The position numbers and the translations under genes were made by a program. The notes beneath the pieces were generated by a model. It worked only from the letters and a program-made list of their open reading frames with translations. It had not been told where the DNA came from and did no database searches. From Ruminococcus flavefaciens AE3010 (GTDB lineage Bacteria; Bacillota; Clostridia; Oscillospirales; Ruminococcaceae), in the NCBI RefSeq assembly GCF_000526795.1, contig NZ_JAGT01000001.1:3206501-3270500 (forward strand): a stretch of DNA of 64,000 nt, given 5' to 3'. Shown here piece after piece: positions 1 through 8,126 of the stretch. How positions within the stretch are numbered: the first letter of the stretch is position 1; the number at the start of each line of letters is the position of its first letter.

Positions 1-1
1 C

Positions 2-772
2 AAGAATATGACTCGTGGCGCCGATTCTTATGCCTCAGGTATTAACGCGCTCAGAGAATTCTCAAAGAAGACCAACGAGGATTTCGTTATATCGCCGATA
101 AACGCTATCCAAAACAAGCTCTATTCAAAATATAAAGAGAATATAGAAAGCCCTATTAGGAACAGATTTCTATATCGTCCCATTATCAGTGGCGGAGATG
201 AGATAACGCTCGTTTGCAACGCAAGAGCTGTTCCACTCATTCTTGAAACATATTTTGATACGCTGAAACAGAGCGGCGAAAATACCGCCTGTGCGGGAGT
301 AGCTATTTTCCATAGCCACGCTCCTTTTTCTGATGTTTATGAGATAGCAGAGCAATGCTGTGAAAGCGGAAAGAGAAAAGCCCATAAGGAACAATCGCAA
401 AACAAGAACTTTATTGATTTTCACTATTGCCATTCTGGAATTATCAATTCTCTCGATGCTATTCGTGAACGTCAGGAAGCCGCTTATACAAATCGTCCAT
501 ATGAGTACTCGACTTCGTGGAAAGAGTTCCAACAGCTTGGAATTCGTATTGCAGAAGAAGAAATGAAGCTTGATCGTTCCAATCTTAAGGAGCTTAGTCG
601 TGCAATGACAGAAGGTAATTCATACTATCAGGAAGAACTCAAACGTATCGCTTCTCGTCAGAAATCAGAGGAGTTCAAAAAGACTATTATCAACGGCGGA
701 AGTGAAATTATGAAAATGCTTTATGATATTTCTATTGTATACGATCTTTGGTTTATGAAGGAAGGTGAATGA
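2..772 (+). CDS. cas10: Cas10 (type III-D), C-terminal part, cut by window start
   Basis: The reading frame is open from base 2, so the true start lies upstream and only the C-terminal ~256 residues are visible. A palm-type motif SGGDEITLVC is followed by an AVPLI helix, as in the second (cyclase) palm domain of Cas10; the canonical GGDD reads GGDE here. The remaining C-terminal ~170 residues are helical and rich in Glu/Lys, as in the Cas10 D4 region. The stop codon overlaps the start of csx10 by 8 bases, so it heads the effector operon. The large subunit of type III complexes makes cyclic oligoadenylate when GGDD is intact; whether GGDE remains active cannot be read here. The HD nuclease domain would be outside the window. 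Confidence 0.85.
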   Translation, partial: KNMTRGADSYASGINALREFSKKTNEDFVISPINAIQNKLYSKYKENIESPIRNRFLYRPIISGGDEITLVCNARAVPLILETYFDTLKQSGENTACAGVAIFHSHAPFSDVYEIAEQCCESGKRKAHKEQSQNKNFIDFHYCHSGIINSLDAIRERQEAAYTNRPYEYSTSWKEFQQLGIRIAEEEMKLDRSNLKELSRAMTEGNSYYQEELKRIASRQKSEEFKKTIINGGSEIMKMLYDISIVYDLWFMKEGE

Positions 773-2687
773 ATTGGGCAAAATCTTTATCACCTTGAAA
801 TCAGATCTTTGTTCAGCAAGCGGCGACGGTTTTTCTTCAATTATAGATACAGATGTATGCTATGATAAGTATGGTTTCCCATATATAGGAGGCAGAAGGC
901 TGAAGGGCTGCCTGCGAGCTGCTGCCGAACTTATTGGTTCTCCTTATATAGATGAGATATTCGGTAAAAGTGGCTCCTCTAACCGCGGTTCTTTGTTTAT
1001 ATCAGATGCAAGATTGCCTGACATTGAGGAACTACATGCTGAAGCAAAGTGCCTTGATTCAGAAAATGTTCTTGGGCTTTTCACTTATATACGCGCATCA
1101 ACAGCGATTGAAAATGATACCGCAAAATACAATTCTCTTCGTTTTACAAGAGTTATCAAGCATTATTCTCCTTTCGACGGCAACGAACTTGTATTCTGTG
1201 CTAATGTAGAGATTAACAAGGATTATGAGCCAGAGTTTTCTGATATTTGCAAGGCACTAAGAAATATCGGATATAAACGTAACCGAGGATATGGTGCGGT
1301 TAAATGCGAATATGTTCATGGAACTGGGAAAGCTGCAACAGCTTTTGAAAGCGTATCCAAAGATGAATTGGAGATAAGATATACGCTTCGTCTCGATTCA
1401 AATCTGATGATCCCTGGACAGACCTCTGATGAGACCTCAGATCATATTCTGGGAACAGCAATGCTTGGTTTCCTCGCCGGAGAGTATCTGAAATTGTATC
1501 CGGCTGACAGTGAATTTGAGGAGATATTCCTTAAAAATAATGTTCGTTTTTCTAATCTCATTATCTCAGACCGCGCTGGTACTGAATACTTTCCTGTTCC
1601 GACTATTGTCGGCAAAATTAAAGGTGAGAGCGGTTATTTCAATATTCTCGAATCAGGGAATGAAGAGGAACGAATCATAAAACCTCTCAAAAAAGGATAT
1701 TGCAGCACTGATCTGAGCGTTGTTTCTCCGCTTACAGAAACGATTTATCATCACAGTACAGGCAAAGAAGGTACGCTTTATACGCAGACATGCCTTTGTT
1801 CAGATCAATATTTCCGAGGTTCGATAAGCGGAAAAGCTGAATTCATTCATAAACTATATCCTTTGCTGGTTTCCGGCAGTATTCATATCGGAAGAAGCAA
1901 GTCCGCTCAGTATTCATCATGCTCGCTCCATGATATAAGCCTGAATGAGGCAAAGCGCAATGAGTTTGTGATCAATCCCGACAAAACGTTTATTGTTATC
2001 GCAGCTTCTGATATTCTTCTACCTGATGGAGAAGGCGGATACAATATCTCTGTTGATGCTTTCAAAAAGTCTCTAGGTTTAGAGAGCTTAAAGCTTGATA
2101 AAGACTGCAAAAGAAAGTGTTCGGCTCTACGATACAGAACTATCGCCGGATACAATACTATGTGGAATCTGAAAAAGCCCAACGCAAGAGCGATAGCTGC
2201 TGGATCAACTTTAGTATTCAAGGCTGAAAAAGAGATGTCTCTTTCGGAAGTAATGTATATCGGAGCAAAGCAAAACGAAGGCTTCGGAAAGGTGATGATA
2301 ATTGCCGCTGACAGATTCAGAAAGCGCTCATGCAGCAGTATTTCCTCTGAGCTTTCAGAAAGCAGCAATTCAGGAAGCCTGACAGAGCTGATAGAAAAAA
2401 ATAAGAAGTCAGAATCCATAAGAATGAAAGCGATAAGATTTGTTGAGAATAACATCGGCCTTTATTCAAAGAAGGAGGTTACTCCTTCACAGGTCGGCAG
2501 GTGGATGATGATCGTTAAACAGTCAGACAGTTACGAGGAACTGCTAAAAGTAGTCAACTCAGGTAAAATTGATAACTTCAAAGAAATAGTTGTCAAAGCC
2601 GGAGCTGAGGAATACAGCGGAGACAGTTGGCCAGAGTATCTTCTGCTCATACTCAGACTTATAAAATATGCAAAGAGAGGAGAATGA
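765..2687 (+). CDS. csx10: Csx10-family RAMP protein (type III-D Cas5-like subunit)
   Basis: 640 residues with two RAMP-like halves. The N-terminal segment DLCSASGDGFSSIIDTDV followed by PYIGGRRLKGCLR is the Csx10 signature layout, and a glycine-rich loop (YKRNRGYGAV, about residue 170) closes the first ferredoxin-like fold. A second glycine-rich loop (GAKQNEGFGKV, about residue 505) closes the other. The tail (about 520-640) is helical. Csx10 marks subtype III-D and is expected to cap the crRNA 5' tag end of the complex. The ATG overlaps the cas10 stop by 8 bases and the stop overlaps the next SD region, so it is translationally coupled. Confidence 0.88.
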   Translation: MNELGKIFITLKSDLCSASGDGFSSIIDTDVCYDKYGFPYIGGRRLKGCLRAAAELIGSPYIDEIFGKSGSSNRGSLFISDARLPDIEELHAEAKCLDSENVLGLFTYIRASTAIENDTAKYNSLRFTRVIKHYSPFDGNELVFCANVEINKDYEPEFSDICKALRNIGYKRNRGYGAVKCEYVHGTGKAATAFESVSKDELEIRYTLRLDSNLMIPGQTSDETSDHILGTAMLGFLAGEYLKLYPADSEFEEIFLKNNVRFSNLIISDRAGTEYFPVPTIVGKIKGESGYFNILESGNEEERIIKPLKKGYCSTDLSVVSPLTETIYHHSTGKEGTLYTQTCLCSDQYFRGSISGKAEFIHKLYPLLVSGSIHIGRSKSAQYSSCSLHDISLNEAKRNEFVINPDKTFIVIAASDILLPDGEGGYNISVDAFKKSLGLESLKLDKDCKRKCSALRYRTIAGYNTMWNLKKPNARAIAAGSTLVFKAEKEMSLSEVMYIGAKQNEGFGKVMIIAADRFRKRSCSSISSELSESSNSGSLTELIEKNKKSESIRMKAIRFVENNIGLYSKKEVTPSQVGRWMMIVKQSDSYEELLKVVNSGKIDNFKEIVVKAGAEEYSGDSWPEYLLLILRLIKYAKRGE

Positions 2688-2689
2688 TA

Positions 2690-3985
2690 ATGGGAAATGC
2701 AATAACATACCTCAAACTTAAATTCAGCCTTGCATCTCCTCTTGCTATCGGATCGGGCAATGATTCAGTAACCGACAGTGACGTTATACTTGACAGCGCT
2801 GATGATCCGGTTATCCCTGCTACTGCTTTAGCCGGTGCCATACGCCATTTTCTTGCTGCATACGGTAATCTTGATGACAGTTTCTGGGGAACTATCGGAA
2901 ATAGCTCTGACGGCAAAGCAATTTCAAGCAGAATACGTTTCTATGATGCGGTTTTAGGATCAGATCATTTCATTACATTCAGAGACGGAGTAGCTCTGAG
3001 TAGCAAACTGCCTTCTGAGCTCCTGGAAAATGAAATGCCATATAACAAGATAGCAGTAGATGGTGCGAAATTCGATATGGAAGCTGTAGAGACAAATGCA
3101 GAATTTTCCGCTCTTATTGAGCTCCTTAACGCTTCCGAAAAGGAAAAATCAGACATAATAAAAACGCTTGCGGCTTTTGATTGCGGCGTACTCAGGATAG
3201 GATCAAAGACATCAAGAGGATACGGTCAGATCAGCATCTCATGGCTCGGAATATCAGAATTCACGCTTCCTCAGGACCGAAAAAGATGGCTTGACTTCGA
3301 TCAGTTTAATCAGGGAAATGAAGAATGCTATTCTGAAATAACCCCGAAACTGAAGGAATTCTCCGTAACAGATTTTGCAGATACCATATCATTGAAACTA
3401 AAGCAGAAGGGTGCGATATCCATCCGTTCATATACGGTCAAAGATATATCCTCTGCGGACTATACTCAGCTTTCCACAAATGACGGCGTTCCTGTTATTC
3501 CCGGCACAAGCTGGGCTGGTGCGTTCCGAAGCCGTTTCAAGGAGCTTTCAGCTGATCCTGTTCTTACGGACAAGCTGTTTGGCTTCGTAGATACCGAAAA
3601 TAACGAACAGCAGAAATCAAGAATATATTTTTCAGAGAGCAGATTAAAAAACGGAATATCCAAAATGATAACACGAAACGCTATCGACCGTTTTTCTGCC
3701 GGCGTTAAGGACGGTGCGCTGTACAGCGAAATAACCTGTTATGACAGTTGCTGTGATCTTGATATTACACTTCTGAAAGACGTAGAAGAAACCGAAAAAT
3801 GCAGGATAATAATTGCCGCTGTATTATGCGATCTTAGCAACGGATATCTTTCAATAGGCGGACTGGCATCTGTCGGACGGGGTATATTTGAAATAACCGA
3901 AATGAAACTCAATGGAAGAGATGTTACAGAAGCACTTGAAAAGTGTGATTTATCCGGAATGATGGGAGATGAAGTCAGTGAGTAA
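2690..3985 (+). CDS. csm3: Double-RAMP Cas7 (Csm3-like, Cas7-2x)
   Basis: 431 residues. The start at 2690 is chosen because GAGAGGAG at 2675-2682 gives a 7-base spacing; an ATG at 2684 would be too close. Two Cas7-type RAMP units are visible. The first has LASPLAIGSGNDSVTDSDV, PVIPATALAGAIR and the glycine-rich SKTSRGYGQISI (about residue 190). The second has PVIPGTSWAGAFRSR and the glycine-rich GGLASVGRGIFEI (about residue 400). Cas7 subunits form the crRNA-binding backbone and in type III cut target RNA through an Asp in the thumb loop; TDSDV and DISSADY regions carry candidate acids. Fused Cas7 pairs are known in subtype III-D. Confidence 0.8.
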   Translation: MGNAITYLKLKFSLASPLAIGSGNDSVTDSDVILDSADDPVIPATALAGAIRHFLAAYGNLDDSFWGTIGNSSDGKAISSRIRFYDAVLGSDHFITFRDGVALSSKLPSELLENEMPYNKIAVDGAKFDMEAVETNAEFSALIELLNASEKEKSDIIKTLAAFDCGVLRIGSKTSRGYGQISISWLGISEFTLPQDRKRWLDFDQFNQGNEECYSEITPKLKEFSVTDFADTISLKLKQKGAISIRSYTVKDISSADYTQLSTNDGVPVIPGTSWAGAFRSRFKELSADPVLTDKLFGFVDTENNEQQKSRIYFSESRLKNGISKMITRNAIDRFSAGVKDGALYSEITCYDSCCDLDITLLKDVEETEKCRIIIAAVLCDLSNGYLSIGGLASVGRGIFEITEMKLNGRDVTEALEKCDLSGMMGDEVSE

Positions 3986-4457
3986 CAGTTTTAAAACCTA
4001 TGTTAAAGAGTGTGGTGCTGTATCAGATATAAACAGTCTGGTTGGAAGGTTGATCACTGGCGGAAGCATGATACTTTTGTATACCGACAGGTTCATCTGC
4101 TGTGAACAGCGTGATATTGAAGACACCGAGCATCTGCTTGAAGCACGTATATTCAATTTACAGTCTGAGCTCAAGATAATGAGACCAACCATTGCAGATG
4201 CATTCAGCTTCAGATATATTGAAGATTCAGGACTCGTCGAAAAAAAGGACTATTTTCCTCAAGAACACTATCTTGATATTAACCCCGGCTTATCATACGG
4301 GACAAGTTATATTTCTACAGGCGGCGGAAAATACCAGCTTCCTGTCGAAAATGCAGAAAGAATACAGATACGCAACTATGTTTCATATGATGAGCAGAAT
4401 ATAGCTCAGATAACTGATTTTAGGTGCGTGCGTTATCTTGAAAAGGGGGACGAATAA
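3978..4457 (+). CDS. csx19: Csx19 family protein (type III-D accessory subunit)
   Basis: 159 residues from a GTG start at 3978, which sits 9 bases after GGGAG (3964-3968); an in-frame ATG at 3969 abuts that SD and is less likely. No enzymatic motif is visible. Size, position next to csx10 and RAMP genes, and the pattern (aromatic-rich centre with LSYGTSYISTGGGKYQLP, then IQIRNYVSYDEQ.IAQITDFRCVRY) fit the Csx19 family that accompanies Csx10 in subtype III-D. Its role is unknown; it is presumably structural. The stop TAA overlaps the following ATG (TAATG), indicating tight coupling. Confidence 0.75.
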   Translation: MSNSFKTYVKECGAVSDINSLVGRLITGGSMILLYTDRFICCEQRDIEDTEHLLEARIFNLQSELKIMRPTIADAFSFRYIEDSGLVEKKDYFPQEHYLDINPGLSYGTSYISTGGGKYQLPVENAERIQIRNYVSYDEQNIAQITDFRCVRYLEKGDE

Positions 4458-6214
4458 TGGGCGGCTTTATTAATCCATATACTTTTATCCCAGTCAACGA
4501 CGGCAATAAGAAGAGTCTCCGCGAGTACTATAACAGCAGCGCCGATCTTATCAGCGGAAAGATTGAATGCACGCTGTTTACTCGTTCACAGATAGCATTA
4601 TGCGACGAGGTGTCTGAAGGATTATTTGATTTTTTCAACGTCAACGGCAAACCAGTTATACCCGGAAGCAGCCTGAGAGGAACTATCAGAAGCTTGTACG
4701 AAGCTCTTACGGATTCCTGTTTTTCGTCGACTAATGATACTGATGAAGATTATTTCAGTTCAAGGCTCAACAAGAATAAGTGCGGACTGCTTTGCATGGA
4801 GAATGGCAAGTATGTACTCTATGAAGCCAAAAGATATAAGGATGAGTCAAATAAATGGGTCAGGAATATCCCTGAGGGAACGCTGGTCACATTCAATTCT
4901 TATACCTCCGAAAAGAAAAAAAATGATGAAGCACAGGACAATAATAAAAAAGTACATGAAGAGATATTTTATTTCAGAGATGTGAATTCCCCCGATTCTG
5001 AGAAAAAAGGCTATGTCCACAAGGTCAATCGTATTCTGTCGCAAGGGAGGCAAAACCTTGACAGTGTATTTGAAAAGGTTAGCGACACAGGAATAAACAT
5101 ACGCCCTTATTACATAAATAGATTTGAAGTAAACATCAAAAAAAGCTTAAAAGCATTAGAAAAGGATAAGGATAAGCTTCAAAAACTGGTAGCATATAAC
5201 AACCAATTTGAGGAAATACAAAGAAATGAAAAAGCGATGCTACCCGTATGGTATTGCTATTTAGACGGGCATTACTATTTTGCACCGTCGCAGATGTCAA
5301 GAGCGGTTTTTTATAACAAGCCGATAGACTTGCTCAGAAATAAACGCCTTGAAAAATGCGCCGATATTAATAATATTTGCGACGCCTGCGCTCTTTTCGG
5401 AACAGTAAACGATGACGGCTTTGCGCTGTCGTCAAGGGTGAGGTTCGGCGATGCGGTTTGCGTTACTCCCGACTGCCTTGATGAAAGCTATATCCTTGAC
5501 ATTCTTGGCGCACCGAGACTTTCTTCGTTTGAGTTCTATCTCAAGTATAAAGGTAAAGATAAAAGTTATACAGCCGATACTCCGGGAGTTGAAATAGCCG
5601 GAAGAAAATACTACTGGCACAATCGGTATATTGCATCGCACCCGATATGTAAAGACGCCGTAGTTAAGGAGAATTTAAAACGTAAAGTCCAGCTTGTCAA
5701 GAAAGGTAGCGAATTTCGTTTCACGGTCTATTTTGACAAAATTACCGGGGAGCAACTCAGAAAGCTGGCGTTTACCCTTACTCTCGGCGATAACAGGAGC
5801 GATTCAAAGCAGTGCCACAAGATAGGTCACGGAAAGCCGCTTGGTCTTGGCTCAGCAAAGATAGTTTGTGACAGGATAACTGTCAGGAAGTTTGAATATC
5901 CCGAATACATCGAAAAGGACATGACCGATATTATCAATCCCGACCTGCAAAACGTATTTGAAAATCAGACAAATGTGGATAATGTATTGAAAGTCACGAA
6001 TATCAATACTGTAAACGGCAAATACATAAGCTATCCATATAGTACTGATGGCAATGGAGTATTCAAGTGGTTTGCTAATAATCGGCCAACGCTGAAAAAA
6101 ATCGGAGAACCTCTCAAATATATTGATAAGCTGCCGAAACTTACAGATGAAGATCAAACGCTGATCTGCAACAGCTACCAAGGCAATAAAAAACGCTCAT
6201 CACAAAAAAAGTGA
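4457..6214 (+). CDS. TIGR03986-type CRISPR RAMP protein
   Basis: 585 residues. The N-terminus MGGFINPYTFIPV is the hallmark of the TIGR03986 family of type III RAMP proteins. RAMP features include PVIPGSSLRGTIRSLYEAL (about residue 75), a Cys-containing insertion CADINNICDACALFGTVNDDGFALSSRVRFGDA (about 300-330; possibly metal-binding), and a glycine-rich loop IGHGKPLGLGSAKI near 465. In type III complexes such proteins act as end-capping Cas7-like subunits. It is the last gene of the operon, converging with cas6; a shared inverted repeat at 6225-6256 separates them. Confidence 0.82.
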   Translation: MGGFINPYTFIPVNDGNKKSLREYYNSSADLISGKIECTLFTRSQIALCDEVSEGLFDFFNVNGKPVIPGSSLRGTIRSLYEALTDSCFSSTNDTDEDYFSSRLNKNKCGLLCMENGKYVLYEAKRYKDESNKWVRNIPEGTLVTFNSYTSEKKKNDEAQDNNKKVHEEIFYFRDVNSPDSEKKGYVHKVNRILSQGRQNLDSVFEKVSDTGINIRPYYINRFEVNIKKSLKALEKDKDKLQKLVAYNNQFEEIQRNEKAMLPVWYCYLDGHYYFAPSQMSRAVFYNKPIDLLRNKRLEKCADINNICDACALFGTVNDDGFALSSRVRFGDAVCVTPDCLDESYILDILGAPRLSSFEFYLKYKGKDKSYTADTPGVEIAGRKYYWHNRYIASHPICKDAVVKENLKRKVQLVKKGSEFRFTVYFDKITGEQLRKLAFTLTLGDNRSDSKQCHKIGHGKPLGLGSAKIVCDRITVRKFEYPEYIEKDMTDIINPDLQNVFENQTNVDNVLKVTNINTVNGKYISYPYSTDGNGVFKWFANNRPTLKKIGEPLKYIDKLPKLTDEDQTLICNSYQGNKKRSSQKK

Positions 6215-6224
6215 TAATAAAAAA

Positions 6225-6256
6225 CAGACCTGAAAGGCGAATGCCGATCAGGTCTG
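6225..6256. terminator. Bidirectional terminator between RAMP operon and cas6
   Basis: CAGACCTG (6225-6232) and CAGGTCTG (6249-6256) form an 8-bp stem with A-rich sequence on the left side, between convergent stop codons. Confidence 0.6.
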
Positions 6257-6261
6257 ACTCT

Positions 6262-7002
6262 TTATATGCTATGATAACGAACGCTTCCCATTCCTATCGC
6301 AGTTTTGATACCTATGCCCGAGAATTCAGAAAAGCGGCAAAGCATACGGATATAGCTCCTGAACTCAGTCGGAGCTTTTACACGCATGGTAATACTGCCC
6401 TTGAAGGAGGGAATCTTCACGCCCTCAAGTGAGAATGAAGCACTTGACAGCTCATAATCAGTAACTTTAATGTATTTGTCTATATCATTGAAAAGGTCAT
6501 CATAGTTATTATCATCAATGCCGAAAAAGGCGTCAAAGCGTTTTGCGAGGCTCTGAAATATCAGTCTGAGGGTGGGAAGTATGATATAGCTGCCGTTGCT
6601 TTTAAAGGCGGTGGGAGTGGTAAACTCCAGTGTCAGTATATCGCTTGCGTCTGAGGAGACGGCGTTTTCAGACAGCAACTGCTGATATGACAATATCTCA
6701 GTATCAGCACAGCCAAACGTGATAATATCGTCTTTATGCTTTACGCAAGCGCTTTTGAGTGAAAGAAGAGGAGTAATGATATTATCGTAAGCTTCGCGGC
6801 TGAGAGTTGAAACAGTCCATACGTTTTGTCCGTTCAGACAGCATGAATACTGACTGTAAGGGCGGAGCGAAAGGCTGTGCATTTTTTTGGCATAAAACGC
6901 AGGGATAGTCTCCATCATTATCCCCTGCATAAGTGATGAAGCATAAAAGTTATAACGTAGGCCCTTCTGACTTTCAAATGGCAGTATTATTTTACAAAGC
7001 AA
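6262..7002 (-). CDS. cas6: Cas6 CRISPR repeat endonuclease
   Basis: 246 residues with a TTG start at 7002 preceded by GAGGG at suitable spacing. The C-terminal glycine-rich signature FSGIGIKTAIGMGSVRY is the classical Cas6 loop that contacts the repeat RNA. Near the N-terminus His and Tyr residues (RPYSQYS, MHSLSL) are available for metal-independent cleavage. Cas6 cuts the repeat to leave an 8-nt 5' tag, here predicted to be ACGGAAAC from the 3' end of each repeat. It is divergent from array 1, so the region 7003-7295 holds its promoter as well as the array leader. Confidence 0.9.
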   Translation of the reverse strand: MLCKIILPFESQKGLRYNFYASSLMQGIMMETIPAFYAKKMHSLSLRPYSQYSCCLNGQNVWTVSTLSREAYDNIITPLLSLKSACVKHKDDIITFGCADTEILSYQQLLSENAVSSDASDILTLEFTTPTAFKSNGSYIILPTLRLIFQSLAKRFDAFFGIDDNNYDDLFNDIDKYIKVTDYELSSASFSLEGVKIPSFKGSITMRVKAPTEFRSYIRMLCRFSEFSGIGIKTAIGMGSVRYHSI

Positions 7003-7090
7003 ATCTATCCCTCACTTTTTTAAGTATATTATGATTTTAGCATATCCTTTGCTAAAAATCAAGTTAAGTGTACACATTTCACAAAATCAC

Positions 7091-7119
7091 TTGACATTTT
7101 ATCAAAAACATGATATTAT
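7091..7119 (+). promoter_or_regulatory. Promoter of CRISPR array 1
   Basis: TTGACA (7091-7096), 17-base spacer, TATTAT (7114-7119). The same arrangement, including CTTGACATTT, precedes all three arrays. The predicted start lies at about 7124-7128. Confidence 0.8.
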
Positions 7120-7123
7120 AATA

Positions 7124-7180
7124 GTGCGAACCTATGAAAAGTGAGTTGCAAAACAACCTCAAAAAAAGGAGGTTCGCACC
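7124..7180 (+). promoter_or_regulatory. Inverted repeat at the 5' end of the array 1 precursor RNA
   Basis: GTGCGAACCT (7124-7133) and AGGTTCGCAC (7171-7180) are perfect 10-bp arms. The loop contains GAGTTGCAAAACAACCTC and AAAGGAGG. The left arm sequence recurs right after the promoters of arrays 2 and 3 but without a nearby partner, so only array 1 has the closed hairpin. Bases 7181-7295 have no gene and no further structure that I can see. Confidence 0.6.
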
Positions 7181-7295
7181 TCAAAAACGGCTGTTTATGA
7201 ATAAGCTATGAACAAAAATGCGATTTTTGAGCTTGAATTATTAATGCAACAGTAAGATAATGAACTGTTTTGTACAAAAGCAGTAATTTCTTGGT

Positions 7296-7600
7296 GTTGC
7301 AACTTACACCCCTCACGGGGACGGAAACGTTCGTACCGATGTTTTCTACGTAAAAGGAATGAAGTTGCAACTCACACCCCTCACGGGGACGGAAACTCAG
7401 TCCATAACGGCATTGGTTCGATCTTTTTGAAGTTGCAACTCATACCCCTCACGGGGACGGAAACTCACTATAGAGTATGTTTCTCAGATAAAAATATAAA
7501 GTTGCAACTCATACCCCTCACGGGGACGGAAACGATTGGCACATAGCATATCCCTCCAAAAATATAAGTTGCAACTCATACCCCTCACGGGGACGGAAAC
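7296..7600 (+). CRISPR. CRISPR array 1 (5 repeats, 4 spacers)
   Basis: Five 33-nt repeats begin at 7296, 7364, 7432, 7501 and 7568; the last ends at 7600. Repeats start GTTGCAACTCACACCCC and end TCACGGGGACGGAAAC. CCCC-TCAC-GGGG gives the small hairpin and ACGGAAAC is the expected type III 5' tag. Spacers are 35, 35, 36 and 34 nt. Repeats vary at two positions (CTTACACC, CTCACACC, CTCATACC). Transcription is from the promoter at 7091. It lies next to cas6 and the III-D operon. Confidence 0.97.
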
Positions 7601-7665
7601 AAAAAAAGACTAAGCTTCGGCTTAGTCTTTTTTCTTTATCCCGAAATTTTTTTTGGGAATTTTTT
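7601..7665 (+). terminator. Double terminator trailer of array 1
   Basis: Directly abutting the last repeat: GACTAAGC-TTCG-GCTTAGTC (7608-7627) flanked by A- and T-runs, a strong bidirectional terminator. A second hairpin, TCCCGAAA...TTTTGGGA (7639-7658), is followed by five Ts. The same pair follows arrays 2 and 3. Confidence 0.88.
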
Positions 7666-7670
7666 ATTTA

Positions 7671-7702
7671 TCACTTAATTCTTTATTTCTCCGATCTATT
7701 AT
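7671..7702 (+). promoter_or_regulatory. Bipartite promoter-like box P1
   Basis: TCACTTAAT (7671-7679), 17 bases, TATTAT (7697-7702, extended to TATTATATA). It is one of five copies with invariant spacing. Downstream to P2 there is only a short GGGCAT...ATGCTCC remnant, so P1 may belong to a decayed unit or be a second start for the same genes. Confidence 0.7.
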
Positions 7703-7758
7703 ATAACAGAAGGGCATGAAACACATGAAAAATGCTCCGAAAAAATTTTTTCGCTTAT

Positions 7759-7790
7759 CACTTAATCCAATGCAATTACAGTCTATTATA
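7759..7790 (+). promoter_or_regulatory. Bipartite promoter-like box P2
   Basis: TCACTTAAT (7759-7767), 17 bases, TATTAT (7785-7790), then ATAACAGAAAGGCA as at P1 and P4. It is positioned to transcribe the hairpin leader, peptides 1-2 and the GTPases. Confidence 0.75.
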
Positions 7791-7804
7791 TAACAGAAAG
7801 GCAC

Positions 7805-7835
7805 GGAGCTCACAGAAAGGAGGTCAAAGAGCTCC
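7805..7835 (+). promoter_or_regulatory. SD-bearing GAGCTC leader hairpin H1
   Basis: GGAGCTC (7805-7811) pairs with GAGCTCC (7829-7835). The 17-nt loop carries AAAGGAGG, an SD-like sequence that is not at a start codon; an outer GGCA/TGCC extension is possible. Related hairpins precede peptides 3, 4 and 5. Confidence 0.65.
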
Positions 7836-7882
7836 CATGCCGCACACATATATCAACCTGCGACCTTTAAGGAGGAATTTAC

Positions 7883-7987
7883 ATGAACAAGAACATACTG
7901 GTTAAGATCCTTTCAGCAACAGTTAAGATCATCGAGACAGCAATAGACATAATCAACACATCCGACGACAACAACAAGCCCGCATGA
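7883..7987 (+). CDS. 34 aa amphipathic peptide 1
   Basis: Preceded by TTTAAGGAGGAATTTACATG, a very strong ribosome site. The peptide begins MNKNILVKILSATVKII and continues as an Ile/Val-rich helix with Lys at 3, 8 and 15 and acids at 18 and 22, ending in a polar SDDNNKPA tail. The heptad-like spacing gives one hydrophobic face. Its first 25 residues are identical to those of peptide 4, with near-identical DNA, so the two are a recent duplication. No cysteine or export signal is seen. The pattern resembles membrane-active peptides such as type I toxins or phenol-soluble modulins, but homology is not claimed. It is in one likely operon with peptide 2 and the GTPases. Confidence 0.75.
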   Translation: MNKNILVKILSATVKIIETAIDIINTSDDNNKPA

Positions 7988-8004
7988 AAAAGGAGGATAT
8001 AAAA

Positions 8005-8106
8005 ATGAATAAAAAAGTTATCATCGGCATTATCTCAGCGGCAATAACCCTTATCGAGGCAGCAATAACCATTATCCAGGCATCAGACGAGAATAACAAC
8101 AAGTGA
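8005..8106 (+). CDS. 33 aa hydrophobic peptide 2
   Basis: AAAAAGGAGGATATAAAAATG supplies the ribosome site 17 bases after peptide 1. The peptide starts MNKKVIIGIISAAITLIEA, has a central Ile/Ala helix of about 22 residues with one Glu, and ends with a polar SDENNNK tail like peptide 1. It is more hydrophobic and less basic than peptide 1, so the pair could be two subunits of one assembly; this is inference. The next gene (GTPase 1) starts 20 bases later with its own strong SD. Confidence 0.75.
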   Translation: MNKKVIIGIISAAITLIEAAITIIQASDENNNK

Positions 8107-8126
8107 AAAACAGGAGGTAAAAAAGA

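Noticed and set aside
7837..7905. 22-codon leader ORF (MPHTYINL...) downstream of the H1 loop SD
   Set aside because: ATG is about 13 bases from the SD and is not conserved in the leaders of peptides 3-5.
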